Shown here piece by piece: positions 16,833 through 25,845 of a DNA stretch of 64,000 nt (position 1 is its first letter; each line of letters opens with the position of its first letter). The DNA is from Maledivibacter halophilus (GTDB lineage: Bacteria > Bacillota > Clostridia > Peptostreptococcales > Caminicellaceae), in contig NZ_FUZT01000001.1 in NCBI RefSeq assembly GCF_900167445.1, positions 653,839 through 717,838 on the forward strand. The letters are read 5' to 3'. The translations under genes were made by a program, and so were the position numbers. The notes under the pieces are model-generated. The model did no database searches, was not told the DNA's origin, and saw nothing but the letters and a program-made list of their open reading frames with translations.

Positions 16833-17351
16833 ATGAAGAAAGAAATGGTTGAATGGATAAAGACTATTGTCATATCGGTATTAATTGCTCTTTTTATAAC
16901 TACATTTATAGCAAGACCCACCCTTGTTAAGCAGCACTCAATGTACCCTACATTGGAGCCAAATAATTATTTAATACTTAATAAGGTATCCTATAGATTT
17001 CATAAACCTGAAAGAGGAGATATTGTAGTATTTAAAACTTCCTTGAAAACCTCAGAAGGAACCAGTAAGAACCTAATTAAGAGAGTAATTGCTGTAGAGG
17101 GAGATAAAATTGTTATTGAAAATGGAAAAGTTTATGTTAATGGGAAAGAGTTAAATGAAGACTATATAAAAGGAAACACTACTCCTGGAGATAACAATTT
17201 AGTAGTTCCTGAAAATAATGTTTTTGTAATGGGAGATAATAGGCCAGGAAGCTTTGACAGTAGAGATATGGGTACAATAGAAATTGATAAGATAGAGGGT
17301 AAGGCTTTTTTAAGATTATTTCCATTTAATAAAATAGGAATAATTAATTGA
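16833..17351 (+). CDS. lepB: Signal peptidase I
   Basis: This 172-residue membrane serine protease removes signal peptides. An N-terminal transmembrane helix (residues 10-27) is followed by the catalytic Ser in QHSMYPTL (about residue 36) and the Lys general base in LIKRVIAVEGD (about residue 77). The C-terminal boxes GDNRPGSFDSRDMG and GKAFLRLFPFNKIG complete the family set. Length is typical of Gram-positive single-pass SipS-type enzymes. The stop codon (17349-17351) lies within the first bases of a family 1 repeat, so the repeat insertion fixed or slightly altered the C-terminus. A GGAAG site precedes the start. Confidence 0.93.
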   Translation: MKKEMVEWIKTIVISVLIALFITTFIARPTLVKQHSMYPTLEPNNYLILNKVSYRFHKPERGDIVVFKTSLKTSEGTSKNLIKRVIAVEGDKIVIENGKVYVNGKELNEDYIKGNTTPGDNNLVVPENNVFVMGDNRPGSFDSRDMGTIEIDKIEGKAFLRLFPFNKIGIIN

Positions 17352-17508
17352 GCAAATTGCATAATTACCTTCTCAAAAAACTAACTACTATATATTGCTA
17401 TAAAATCTCTGAAGATATACCATCGAAATATATTTAATTCTAAATAATTAAATTAGGATAATATTCCCATATGCAATTTTGTCAAATTAGAGTTATGCAA
17501 TTTCTTCA
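17349..17508. repeat. Interspersed palindromic repeat family 1, copy B
   Basis: This 160-bp element is over 80 percent identical by eye to copy A at 1687-1847, in the same orientation. It starts TGAGCAAATTGCATAATTAC, has AAATCTCTGAAGATATACCAT in the middle and ends GAGTTATGCAATTTCTTCA. Its first three bases TGA are the stop codon of lepB. It fills most of the lepB-map spacer. Confidence 0.88.
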
Positions 17509-17615
17509 ATTGATTTTATAAATGAAATTATAGTTTATTATATATTTGCTAGTCAATTTAATAAAGGTTTTGAATATATTTTAATATAGAAATATAAATT
17601 AAAGGGGTAATATAA

Positions 17616-18479
17616 ATGAATAAGCTTTCGAGGAATGATTTATGTTGGTGTGGAAGTGGGAAAAAATATAAGAAATGCCACTTGGAAAAAGATAAGATGC
17701 TTGAAAGGTATGAGTCCAAGGGTTATAGTATACCTTCAAGAAAATTAGTCAAATCACCTTCTCAAATAGAGAGTATAAAAAAAAGCGGAGAAATAAACAA
17801 AAAAATTTTTGAAAAGCTGGATGAATATATAGGTGAAGGGATTACTACCAATGAAATAAATGAACTAGTCCACAAGTTGACAATTGAAAATGGAGGGAAA
17901 CCAGCTCCATTAAATTATAATGGATTTCCTAAAAGTGTATGCACATCTATTAATGATGTGATTTGTCATGGTATACCCGATGAAACTGCATTACAGGAAG
18001 GCGATATTATAAATATTGATATCACAACAATTTTAGATGGATATTATGCTGATTCAAGTAGAATGTTCACTATTGGGAAAATATCTGAAAAAGCAAAAAA
18101 ACTGGTGCAAGTGGCTAAAGAATGTCTTGAAATAGGTATAAGAAGTATTAATCCATATAAGACCCTTAAAGCCCAGGGGGAAGCAATAGAAAAACATGCT
18201 GAAGAAAATGAATTTTCCGTTGTTCGAGATTTAGGTGGTCATGGGACTGGGTTAAATTTTCATGAAGAACCCTTTGTTCATCATTATAATACCGAAGAAA
18301 ATAACATGATTATAGTTCCAGGAATGGTTTTCACAATAGAACCAATGATAAATGAAGGAATATTCAGCTGTAAACAGCTTGATGATAATTGGACAATAAA
18401 AACTGTAGACGGTGGCTTGTCGGCCCAATGGGAGCATACAGTAGTAGTTACAGACACTGGGGTAGAAATATTAACTTAA
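17616..18479 (+). CDS. map: Methionine aminopeptidase with N-terminal SEC-C zinc motif
   Basis: This 287-residue cytosolic enzyme removes the initiator methionine. Residues 1-25 form a SEC-C zinc motif (LCWCGSGKKYKKCHLEK), a ribosome/zinc-binding tag found on clostridial MetAP paralogues. The M24 catalytic domain shows the five metal ligands: Asp in NIDITTILDGYYADSS (two Asp), His in GGHGTG, Glu in FTIEPMI and Glu in QWEHTVVV. The start follows AAAGGGGTAATATA. Bacteria often keep an essential map in the ribosomal-protein operon, so this may be the accessory copy. Confidence 0.9.
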   Translation: MNKLSRNDLCWCGSGKKYKKCHLEKDKMLERYESKGYSIPSRKLVKSPSQIESIKKSGEINKKIFEKLDEYIGEGITTNEINELVHKLTIENGGKPAPLNYNGFPKSVCTSINDVICHGIPDETALQEGDIINIDITTILDGYYADSSRMFTIGKISEKAKKLVQVAKECLEIGIRSINPYKTLKAQGEAIEKHAEENEFSVVRDLGGHGTGLNFHEEPFVHHYNTEENNMIIVPGMVFTIEPMINEGIFSCKQLDDNWTIKTVDGGLSAQWEHTVVVTDTGVEILT

Positions 18480-18527
18480 CTCTTTGTGCCAGTTTTTATA
18501 TCAGAAGCTTTAATATTTTATTTGGAT

Positions 18528-18588
18528 GATTTTTATAAACCTGTTTTTCTCTTTTTAGTTATATGAAAAACAGGTTTATAGAATGAAT
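18528..18588 (+). repeat. Repeat family 3 copy B, hairpin after map
   Basis: ATTTTTATAAACCTGTTTTT and AAAAACAGGTTTATAGAATG pair around a loop of about 20 bases. The same paired segments form the core of the long palindrome at 8014-8126. It may double as the map terminator. Confidence 0.7.
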
Positions 18589-18632
18589 GAAAAATAAATA
18601 AGTATATAATCTGAACTTTCTGAATAATAATA

Positions 18633-18661
18633 TGGATATTTTATTAAAACTGTGGTATAAT
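18633..18661 (+). promoter_or_regulatory. Promoter of a non-coding transcript
   Basis: TGGTATAAT (TATAAT at 18656-18661) is a consensus extended -10. TGGATA 17 bases upstream is a partial -35. No coding frame follows for more than 400 bases; the sequence downstream is structured and ends in a terminator. Confidence 0.6.
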
Positions 18662-18667
18662 ATAAAC

Positions 18668-19005
18668 AAGAAGATTAATCTTCTTAGAGGATTCTAATTC
18701 GCTATTTTTAAATATTAGTTTAGTTAGATTAGAATTTAAACGTAATGGGTATGAAATTTTTAGATTGGAAATTTAATAGCTTTGCTAAGTAACAATAAAT
18801 AATTTGCTTTTAAGTAGTTTACGAGTTTTTTGAATAAATAGGTAACATAATAGAGGCAATAAAGTAAACATAGTATTGCACAATTGGGTTATTTATGAGA
18901 AAGGAATGAGGCAACAATACAGTTAGACGATTCAAAGTTTTTAAGTGAATTAGAATCCAATTAATAACCGGTTCTTATTGATTATATAGGAATCGGTTAT
19001 TTAAA
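18668..19005 (+). ncRNA. Candidate structured non-coding RNA with own promoter and terminator
   Basis: A transcript from the extended -10 promoter at 18656-18661 would start near 18668 and end at an intrinsic terminator (AATAACCGGTTC...GAATCGGTTATT, then TTTAAATTTTT, 18964-19010). The first 18 bases are a perfect palindrome (AAGAAGATTAATCTTCTT). GGATTCTAATTC at 18689-18700 pairs perfectly with GAATTAGAATCC at 18947-18958, closing a domain of about 246 bases. Inside, GCTATT/AATAGC, GTTTA/TAAAC and GCAATA/TATTGC can form helices, and TTCTAAT can alternatively pair with ATTAGAA near 18728. No open reading frame with a ribosome-binding site is present. It does not match tmRNA, RNase P or SRP RNA by eye; raiA-type RNA or a 6S-like RNA are the alternatives to test. 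Confidence 0.6.
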
Positions 19006-19065
19006 TTTTTGGATTATAAACACAAGCCTTCTAAAGATATTAGAATGTTTTATTATTCTAACAAC

Positions 19066-19087
19066 AAAAGCGCCTTTTGGCGCTTTT
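19066..19087. terminator. Bidirectional terminator
   Basis: AAAAGCGCC and GGCGCTTTT form a perfect stem around TTTT. It lies four bases beyond the stop codon of the leftward gene at 19091-20926 and also backs up the terminator of the RNA locus. Confidence 0.9.
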
Positions 19088-19090
19088 ATG

Positions 19091-20926
19091 TTACTTATAT
19101 GATATTATTTCAATATCATCTAACCATATTGGAGAAGTAAAGCCTTCAAATGTGAATTCTATTTTATCTATATTTTTAGATATTTTATTGAATTTAACCA
19201 TTTCCCAAGAGTCTACTTCTTGTGGAATAAAAGATAATTGATCTTCAAATTGAAGTTTATCATTTTTATAGCCCTTTAATGATATTTGTATTTCTTCCTT
19301 TGCCTCTGTGGCAAGCCATATTGAAATAGCAGGATTATATTTAGTATTTATATTATTTATGGTGATTTTTTCTAAATTGTTTTTCCCATTTTCTCCGAGC
19401 TTTAGGGAATAACTTCCACTTCTAAAAGCTCCATAATCTTTTGAGATATTGTTGCTGGAATAATTTATAGCCAAGTTCTCAAGCTTTTCTATGAAGTTTT
19501 CATTGTTTTCAAGGTCATCTAATTCTAAATGATTTTTATTAATGATTTCGCTATATTGGTCAGTATTTTCATATTTGTCTTTTACACTTAGAACCACCTT
19601 ATACTGTCCTTCACTTTCAAATTTGATTTTCAATCTTTTTTTATTAAGGACCTTATGGATTTCTTCATCACCTTTATAAATTTTCCATGATATTTCTACA
19701 ATATCATTGTTTTTTCCTAAGGCTATACTTCTATCTTCAAAATAGTAAGTACCCGAAGGATTTCTATTGTATTCAAAATAAGCATCTAGTTTAGGCGTTG
19801 CAGATTCTGTGTTGGATTTAAAAGTATTTAGTATGGGTTTATATAATAGACCAACTAAAAGAATAGATACTAATATTGCGCCTATGGCTATTTTGAAATT
19901 ATTACTTTTTTTCTTTTTCTTATATCTTTTTTTCTTATAAATTTCAAAATCATCATTAAATTCTTCATTACTTATTATGATTTCAGATGAGTTCATAATA
20001 GGGTTGTCTTTGTCTTTAGAATCATTGTCTATGGCATCTGAAATTAGACCATCAATGCTTTCTAAAGATTGGTCTTTTTCTAAATAATTTTCTTCAACTT
20101 CACTATTTTTATCTATATTTATTTCATCATCATTATGTATTGTTTTTCTACTGCCTATGATTTCATTATTTAAATTATTTTTATACGTATTGATTTCTTT
20201 TTTACTATTTTCATGTTTTTTAAATTCTTTATTTTCTTTGCTTAATAGCATTCCTTTATCTTCCATGAAAAGATCATAGATATATATTTTTCTAAAATTA
20301 TCATAGACTTCTTGTATGCTATTGAAGCTATGCTGCTCATTTTTTAGTTTGTTTATAAAATTTAAAATCTTTTTTGAAGCTAGATCCTTGTTTTTGTCAT
20401 TTGTTGACTTATTGACAAATACAATTTTTTCTATTATATTTCCTATTTTTGAAGCAAGGGCATTAAAATCTGTTGAAGCTGATACACTTTCATCTAAAAA
20501 AAATAATTCATTAAAGTAAAGCTGGTCATTAGTTATATTTACTTGTGATTCGTCAATTAAGATTTCTTTTACGGGGTTTTGAAAAATATCATATTTAACT
20601 ATTTTTGTCATATATTCATAGGCTAAATTAATTCTATGCTTTAAAGTTGTATTAGAATAGCTTAAGTAGGACTCTAAAGGAGTTCCTTCTTTATATTCTG
20701 TTATTACAATAAGTTCATTATCGTGTTCTTCTAGATGTACTAAATTATTTAGGCCATTTGAGAATTGAGACTTTGATAAAAATCTTGCTGCTTTATACTT
20801 ATTAAAAATATTAATAACAACAACATCTTCTGGTTGTTCTTTATTGGATCCAATAAGTACAGTTTGAAACTCATCCTTTTTAAAGGTTTTAAGTATTTCA
20901 TATTTATCAGTATATGAGTTACCCAC
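19091..20926 (-). CDS. Membrane protein with pseudokinase-like cytoplasmic domain, PKD and jelly-roll ectodomains
   Basis: This 611-residue protein has an unusual order. Residues 1-225 look like a degenerate Ser/Thr-kinase fold: YEILKTFKKDEFQTVLIGSN, then VVINIF, a hinge-like VITEYKEGTPLESYL and ELFFLDES. No HRD catalytic loop, DFG or glycine loop is recognisable. An acidic linker (about 225-340) carries a KKRYKKKKK stop-transfer cluster, followed by one transmembrane helix (IAIGAILVSILLVGLLYKPIL). Outside are a PKD-like domain (about 380-470, FEDRSIALGKNNDIVEISWKI, EGQYKVVLSVKD) and a C-terminal carbohydrate-binding-like jelly roll (SGSYSLKLGENG, ISIWLATEAKEEIQ, PIWLDDIEII). It is single-gene, leftward, with its own terminator. 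The function is unknown; a wall- or glycan-sensing scaffold is inference. Confidence 0.7.
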   Translation of the reverse strand: MGNSYTDKYEILKTFKKDEFQTVLIGSNKEQPEDVVVINIFNKYKAARFLSKSQFSNGLNNLVHLEEHDNELIVITEYKEGTPLESYLSYSNTTLKHRINLAYEYMTKIVKYDIFQNPVKEILIDESQVNITNDQLYFNELFFLDESVSASTDFNALASKIGNIIEKIVFVNKSTNDKNKDLASKKILNFINKLKNEQHSFNSIQEVYDNFRKIYIYDLFMEDKGMLLSKENKEFKKHENSKKEINTYKNNLNNEIIGSRKTIHNDDEINIDKNSEVEENYLEKDQSLESIDGLISDAIDNDSKDKDNPIMNSSEIIISNEEFNDDFEIYKKKRYKKKKKSNNFKIAIGAILVSILLVGLLYKPILNTFKSNTESATPKLDAYFEYNRNPSGTYYFEDRSIALGKNNDIVEISWKIYKGDEEIHKVLNKKRLKIKFESEGQYKVVLSVKDKYENTDQYSEIINKNHLELDDLENNENFIEKLENLAINYSSNNISKDYGAFRSGSYSLKLGENGKNNLEKITINNINTKYNPAISIWLATEAKEEIQISLKGYKNDKLQFEDQLSFIPQEVDSWEMVKFNKISKNIDKIEFTFEGFTSPIWLDDIEIISYK

Positions 20927-20975
20927 AATAATTACCTTCCTTTTACAAAATTTAATTTTCTTAGTGTTTAGTATC

Positions 20976-21080
20976 TACAGTGAAAAAATGTTAGAACTTA
21001 ATTTATACATCCTAAAAATATAGATGCTTCTCCTATTTTTTTAGGATGTATAAATTAACTTTCCAATTTGTTTCACTATA
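20976..21080. repeat. Palindromic repeat family 2, copy A
   Basis: This 105-bp inverted repeat has outer ends TACAGTGAAAAAATGTTAGA and, read inward from the right, TATAGTGAAACAAATTGGAA. The arms meet at TTAATTTATACATCCTAAAAA. Related text (TAGTGAAACAAATTGAAA, TTAATTTATACATC) recurs at 62303-62486. It fills the divergent spacer between the pseudokinase-like gene and the yhaO-like gene; no other feature is seen in that 319-base gap. Confidence 0.8.
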
Positions 21081-21245
21081 TATGATAAAAAAATTTATGA
21101 AAAGACAAAAATCTCCATATAAACAGAAATAATTCACTCTAAAAACAAATTCTTCATTTTTCCTTAAATTCCTGCTATTATACAAAAAATATTTTAAATT
21201 TGATACAATATAGACACAGTAATCTATAGATATGGAGGGATAAAA

Positions 21246-22499
21246 TTGTTGAAATTCTTACATATAGCCGATGTTCATCTGGATACAAGCTTTTATGCAA
21301 AAAATGAGGTTTTAAGAATAAAGCTAAGGGACGGAATAAGAAATGCCTTTAGTAATGCTGTGGATTTATGTATAAATGAAAAGGTTAATGCACTTTTGAT
21401 TGCTGGAGATTTATTTGATAATGATAAGCTATCATTTAGAACAGAACAATTTTTAATTAATGAATTTAATAGACTAAAAGAAAATGGTATTAGGGTATTT
21501 TATGCAACTGGAAATCATGATCCGGGAGATTTAAGCTATAGAGCTAATTCTATAAAATGGCCTGATAATGTTTATATATTTAAGGAAGATAAGATAGAAA
21601 TAATTGAAGTGAAAAATTACGATAATAATTTAGAATATAAAATAATCTCATGTGGTCATAAAACAAACAATGAAGGCAGGAATTTAGTTAAAAAATTCCC
21701 CTATAAAGAAGGAGAAATTCCCCATATAGGTTTATTACATACAATGGTTAATAACAGTAAGGAAGCCGAAAAACACGGCAAATATCTTCCTTGTTCTAAA
21801 GAAGATTTAAAGGCTAAAGGATATGATTACTGGGCACTAGGGCATATACATAAAGCACAAAAAGTTTGTGAAGAAAAAAATATATATTACCCGGGGAATA
21901 TACAAGGAAGAAATCCAAGGGAAATAGGAAAGAAGGGAGGGATTCTTGTTACTATAGATCAAAATAATAGTATAGCTACAGAGTTTAAAGCCCTTTCTAT
22001 GATTCAATGGTATACATTAAATATACAAGGGATAGAAAACATAAAAAATTATTCGGAGCTTAAAGAATATATTATTAATAAAATAGAAAATTTTATTGAA
22101 AAGAATAGATTAATTAATAGAAAGCTTATATTGAGAATAGAGCTTGAAGGTAGAGCTTATTTAAAGAGTGAACTGGAAGTGAAAGAAAACATAGAAGAGA
22201 TAGCCTTGGAATTGGCTTTGAATTTGGATTTGATGGATTTGGAAATTAAATCAGATAATCTATTAAGCAATTTAGATATTGAAGAATATAGAGAAGGTGA
22301 TCATGTACTTTCATTAGTATTAGAACTTCTAGAGAATCTTGAAAAAAATGAAGAGCTTTTAAATAGATTAATAGATACTCATTTGATTAAGAAGGGGATA
22401 AGGAGAAAAGAGAAAAAAACAAATTATATAAAACAGCTTTTAAGTGGATTAGATGAAGCCGCTGTTAGCTATATGATAGGTGATAAATATGAGGATTAA
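21246..22499 (+). CDS. YhaO/SbcD-like DNA repair metallophosphoesterase
   Basis: The 417-residue protein carries the calcineurin-like nuclease motifs in order: ADVHLDTSF (DxH), AGDLFDND (GDxxD), GNHDPG (GNH), GLLHTM and ALGHIHKAQ (GHxH). This is the Mre11/SbcD fold, in the YhaO subgroup. It is expected to be the nuclease partner of the ATPase encoded next, which overlaps it by 11 bases. The start is TTG 21246 with GGAGG seven bases upstream. Confidence 0.9.
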   Translation: MLKFLHIADVHLDTSFYAKNEVLRIKLRDGIRNAFSNAVDLCINEKVNALLIAGDLFDNDKLSFRTEQFLINEFNRLKENGIRVFYATGNHDPGDLSYRANSIKWPDNVYIFKEDKIEIIEVKNYDNNLEYKIISCGHKTNNEGRNLVKKFPYKEGEIPHIGLLHTMVNNSKEAEKHGKYLPCSKEDLKAKGYDYWALGHIHKAQKVCEEKNIYYPGNIQGRNPREIGKKGGILVTIDQNNSIATEFKALSMIQWYTLNIQGIENIKNYSELKEYIINKIENFIEKNRLINRKLILRIELEGRAYLKSELEVKENIEEIALELALNLDLMDLEIKSDNLLSNLDIEEYREGDHVLSLVLELLENLEKNEELLNRLIDTHLIKKGIRRKEKKTNYIKQLLSGLDEAAVSYMIGDKYED

Positions 22500-25185
22500 T
22501 AAATTTGAGATTAAGGATTTTGGTAAATTTACTGAAAGTAAAATAATAGATAATATAGATTCAAGAGTGGCGTTATTTTTTGGAAATAATGAAGCCGGAA
22601 AAACGACAATATTTAATTTAATAAAATCATTTTTATATGGTTTCTTACCTGCTAAAGCCCAGTCTCATCCATATGCATCATGGAAAAATGATAGAATCGA
22701 ATTTACTGTTTTTTTTAAAACCGATGATGGGAAGGATGCAATTGTACATAGGAAATTATTAAGTAGACCCCAGGGAGAATACATGTCTGAAGAAAAACAC
22801 TTAGATATAAAGAATAATTCTTTACCTATTAGCAGACATATTTCCAGTGAAATTTATGATAAAATTTATTCTCTCAGAGTAGAGGACCTTATAGCTATAC
22901 AAGGAAAGGCATGGGAGGAAGTAGAGGATAAGCTTCTTGCAGGCTATGGTACATCTGCAATAAGGAGTACAAGAGATGTTTTAAAGGATTTGAGGGAAGA
23001 ATATGAAAAAATATGGCGTGAAAGCGGTAGAGGTAAGTATTTAATAAAGGAGTTGGAAAAAGAAATAAGGGAATTAAAACAAAGAAAAAAAGAAGCTTAT
23101 TCCAGAGAAGAAGAGATAAGGAGGGCTGACCAGAGAATAAATGAAATAGATTTAGAGATTAGAAAAATAAAAGAGAAAAAAATAGAAATGAAGGCTTTAT
23201 TAAATAAATTTAGAAAACTCATTCCTATTAAGAAAAAGCTTGATCAAGTGGAAATACTTAAGAGTAGACTTATAAAAGAAAAGCTTAGTAAGGCCATTCC
23301 TTTTAATATTAGAGATAAAATATCTGAGCTAAAGAAAAGATTAGAAGATATTAGAAAAGAAAGAAATGAAAATGAGGAACTTCTAAAGGAGAAAGAAAAT
23401 GAAAAATATATTCTAAGTTCCATGGATGGTTTAATATTAAAAAACAAATTAAAAATTAACTTGTTCTTTAATCAGTATACAGATATGAAAAATCTAAAGG
23501 AGCTTATAAATAGAGTTAGAATCGATATTGAGAAGTTAAAGGCTAGACTTTATCATGAGTCGGGGAATTTTCTAGCTGAAAAGTGGAATGACGAGATCAG
23601 AAATAAATTTGAGTTAATAAATAATTCAGAGTTGAAAATCTTAGTTGACAATTATAGAAATATTGTTAAAAAGCTTGATGAAATGAAATTAAAAAGAGAT
23701 TTAAAAACTTCAAATACTATAGAAATTAAATTGTCCAAGGTCTATTTAAATTCTTTAATATTAAGCTTGTTTGTCATAGCTATAGGCTTTGTATTAGATA
23801 ATAATACAATCAAGATAGTAGGTCTTGGAATATTAATTTATGGTATCACAGGCTATCTTAGCTATATAAATATGAAAAAGAATTTAAAAGATAATTCTAC
23901 AGAAAATGAACTAGATAAAATAGAAAATGAGATTTATAAGCTTGAAAATAGATTAATAGAAGATAAGAAACGATTAATTGATTATTTAAAAGGAATACCT
24001 ATTTCAACATTAACAATAGAGAATATGGATGAAATGTTTCTTCCTAATATTATACAAATCAAGGATATGGTTTACAAGTTAAATGAGCTGGAGAAAGAAT
24101 TATCCATTTATAATAGAGAATATAATCAAAAAAAGGAAATAATGGATGGTTTCATACAGCAATTTTACTTTGATTCATATACTAATTGGGATGAAAGGGT
24201 TATTGTATTAAAGGATAGATTGGATAATTTGGAAAATAAGGTCAAAGGTAATGAAAATATAGATAAGGAAATAATACAAATAAAGAGGCAGATTAAAACT
24301 TTAATGGAAAAAGAAAAAGAAACAGATATTAGTTTTCAAAATTACTTAGAAAAGTTAAAGAATATAGGGGATGGAGATATAGAAAAAGGACTAGAGGTAA
24401 CTGATAATAACTATAGGTTGAGAACAAAAATAGATGCAATAGAAGAAGAGTTATATGAAACTTCTAATATCGATAATTTAATTAAGGAAATTAAAGAAAA
24501 TGAAATTGAAAAAAAGTGGATATTCTCAGATTATGAAGTTTTAAGAACAGAAGAAAAATCTGAAGAAATAAATCAATATCAAAAAGAACTTGAGGTTGAA
24601 AAGGCAAGATTGGAGGAAAGTATTAATAAATTATCCAAGGGCTATAGATTAGATGAAATCGAAAGTAGAATAAATGTATTAGAGGATGAACTTGAAAGGG
24701 CATGTGAAAAAAGAGATAGATTAGTTCTTTTATCGGAGGTAATAAAATTTGCTGACCAAAAATTTAAAGAAGAAAATCAGCCCCAGGTTTTAAGAAATGC
24801 AGGAAAGTATTTTAATATTATTACAGGGGGAAAATACGGGGATATCTATCTTGAGGAGGAAGACGGAGGAAATATAATCATGGTAAAAGAAGCTGCACAA
24901 ATAATACCAAGGAGAGTAGTAGATACATTTAGTAAGGGGACCTTAAATCAGCTATATTTATCCTTAAGAATGGCTCTTATAGATTATCTGGACAAGGATA
25001 AAGAAGCTCTACCTGTATGCTTTGATGAGCTCTTGGTTAATTGGGATGATAAAAGACTAAATAATAGCCTTGAACTTATAAAAGAATGGAGTGAAAATAG
25101 GCAAATATTTATTTTTACTTGTCATGATTGGATGGCAGATAAAATAGAAAGTTTTTTGGGTGTGAAAAGGAATGTACTAGAGTAG
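22489..25185 (+). CDS. YhaN-like SMC/Rad50-type AAA ATPase
   Basis: The 898-residue protein has a split ABC-type ATPase head. Walker A is GNNEAGKTTIFN (about residue 35). The signature TFSKGTLNQLYLSLRMA and Walker B LPVCFDELLVNWDD lie at the far C-terminus. Long coiled coils (about 180-395 and 455-760) separate them, as in SbcC/Rad50. A hydrophobic hairpin in the middle (LILSLFVIAIGFVL and IVGLGILIYGITGYLSYI, about 420-465) is characteristic of YhaN and takes the place of the Rad50 zinc hook. ATG 22489 is preferred to GTG 22480 because AGGTGAT precedes it. It forms an operon with the YhaO-like nuclease. Confidence 0.9.
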   Translation: MRINKFEIKDFGKFTESKIIDNIDSRVALFFGNNEAGKTTIFNLIKSFLYGFLPAKAQSHPYASWKNDRIEFTVFFKTDDGKDAIVHRKLLSRPQGEYMSEEKHLDIKNNSLPISRHISSEIYDKIYSLRVEDLIAIQGKAWEEVEDKLLAGYGTSAIRSTRDVLKDLREEYEKIWRESGRGKYLIKELEKEIRELKQRKKEAYSREEEIRRADQRINEIDLEIRKIKEKKIEMKALLNKFRKLIPIKKKLDQVEILKSRLIKEKLSKAIPFNIRDKISELKKRLEDIRKERNENEELLKEKENEKYILSSMDGLILKNKLKINLFFNQYTDMKNLKELINRVRIDIEKLKARLYHESGNFLAEKWNDEIRNKFELINNSELKILVDNYRNIVKKLDEMKLKRDLKTSNTIEIKLSKVYLNSLILSLFVIAIGFVLDNNTIKIVGLGILIYGITGYLSYINMKKNLKDNSTENELDKIENEIYKLENRLIEDKKRLIDYLKGIPISTLTIENMDEMFLPNIIQIKDMVYKLNELEKELSIYNREYNQKKEIMDGFIQQFYFDSYTNWDERVIVLKDRLDNLENKVKGNENIDKEIIQIKRQIKTLMEKEKETDISFQNYLEKLKNIGDGDIEKGLEVTDNNYRLRTKIDAIEEELYETSNIDNLIKEIKENEIEKKWIFSDYEVLRTEEKSEEINQYQKELEVEKARLEESINKLSKGYRLDEIESRINVLEDELERACEKRDRLVLLSEVIKFADQKFKEENQPQVLRNAGKYFNIITGGKYGDIYLEEEDGGNIIMVKEAAQIIPRRVVDTFSKGTLNQLYLSLRMALIDYLDKDKEALPVCFDELLVNWDDKRLNNSLELIKEWSENRQIFIFTCHDWMADKIESFLGVKRNVLE

Positions 25186-25216
25186 AAATGAGTTATCTAA
25201 CTTTATTTAACAAAAA

Positions 25217-25258
25217 TTCTATTAGTATAAATTTAATTAATACTAATAGAGTTTTTTA
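25217..25258 (+). terminator. Terminator of the yhaO-yhaN-like operon
   Basis: CTATTAGTAT and ATACTAATAG pair around AAATTTAATTA, followed by AGTTTTTTATTT. Confidence 0.85.
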
Positions 25259-25398
25259 TTTATAGGACTTTATTCCCAATTAAGTAAAAACATGAAAAGA
25301 TACAAGAAATATGAAGGGAAAAAGAAGAATATGTAGAAAATATAAGTTAGATGTAAATAAGTTTTGATATTGGTTATATACAAGTAGGAGTGGTTAAG

Positions 25399-25719
25399 TT
25401 GGGTAGGTTATTACATGAAGATAAAGAATTTGAAAAAAACAAAAAAGAAATACTTAGAAGAATAAAATCGTCTAATTTCAATTTAGCACTGTCAGATAGT
25501 AGGAATGATATTGTAAATAAAAATTGTAGCAATGTAGGAAAACAAAAATATGCCTGGGAATATGAAATAGAGGAATATAGGAAGAAGAAGAATCTTGAGA
25601 AATTTTACAAGATTGGTGCTATATCGGGAATAATAAGCCTTATAGTAACTATCTTTGACAAATTTATACCTGCGAAAGAAATTACATCTGCTGCAATTGC
25701 CTATATACTAAAGTTATAA
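25399..25719 (+). CDS. Small hypothetical protein with one C-terminal membrane helix
   Basis: TTG 25399 is chosen because GTAGGAG lies 8 bases upstream; the GTG at 25390 overlaps that site. The 106 residues comprise a charged helical N-terminus (HEDKEFEKNKKEILRRIKSSN), a basic EEYRKKKNLEKFYK region, and a hydrophobic segment (IGAISGIISLIVTIF) near residue 75-90 ending at KEITSAAIAYILKL. No family recognised. It is monocistronic, with a terminator just downstream. Confidence 0.5.
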   Translation: MGRLLHEDKEFEKNKKEILRRIKSSNFNLALSDSRNDIVNKNCSNVGKQKYAWEYEIEEYRKKKNLEKFYKIGAISGIISLIVTIFDKFIPAKEITSAAIAYILKL

Positions 25720-25742
25720 TATAATGATAACAAATCTTAGAA

Positions 25743-25765
25743 GAGCCTTAACAAGGCTTTTTTTA
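25743..25765 (+). terminator. Rho-independent terminator
   Basis: AGAGCCTT, AAC loop, AAGGCT and a run of seven T, 20 bases after the small hypothetical gene. Confidence 0.85.
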
Positions 25766-25845
25766 CTGCTTAATTCGTAATCGTTTTGTAAGAACTTTTT
25801 CAATAAAAATATGTTATAATTTACAGTGGAAAATGTATTATTAGT

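Noticed and set aside
18668..18960. tmRNA, RNase P or SRP RNA at the RNA locus
   Set aside because: No tag-peptide frame, tRNA-like end, RNase P core or SRP tetraloop domain could be found.
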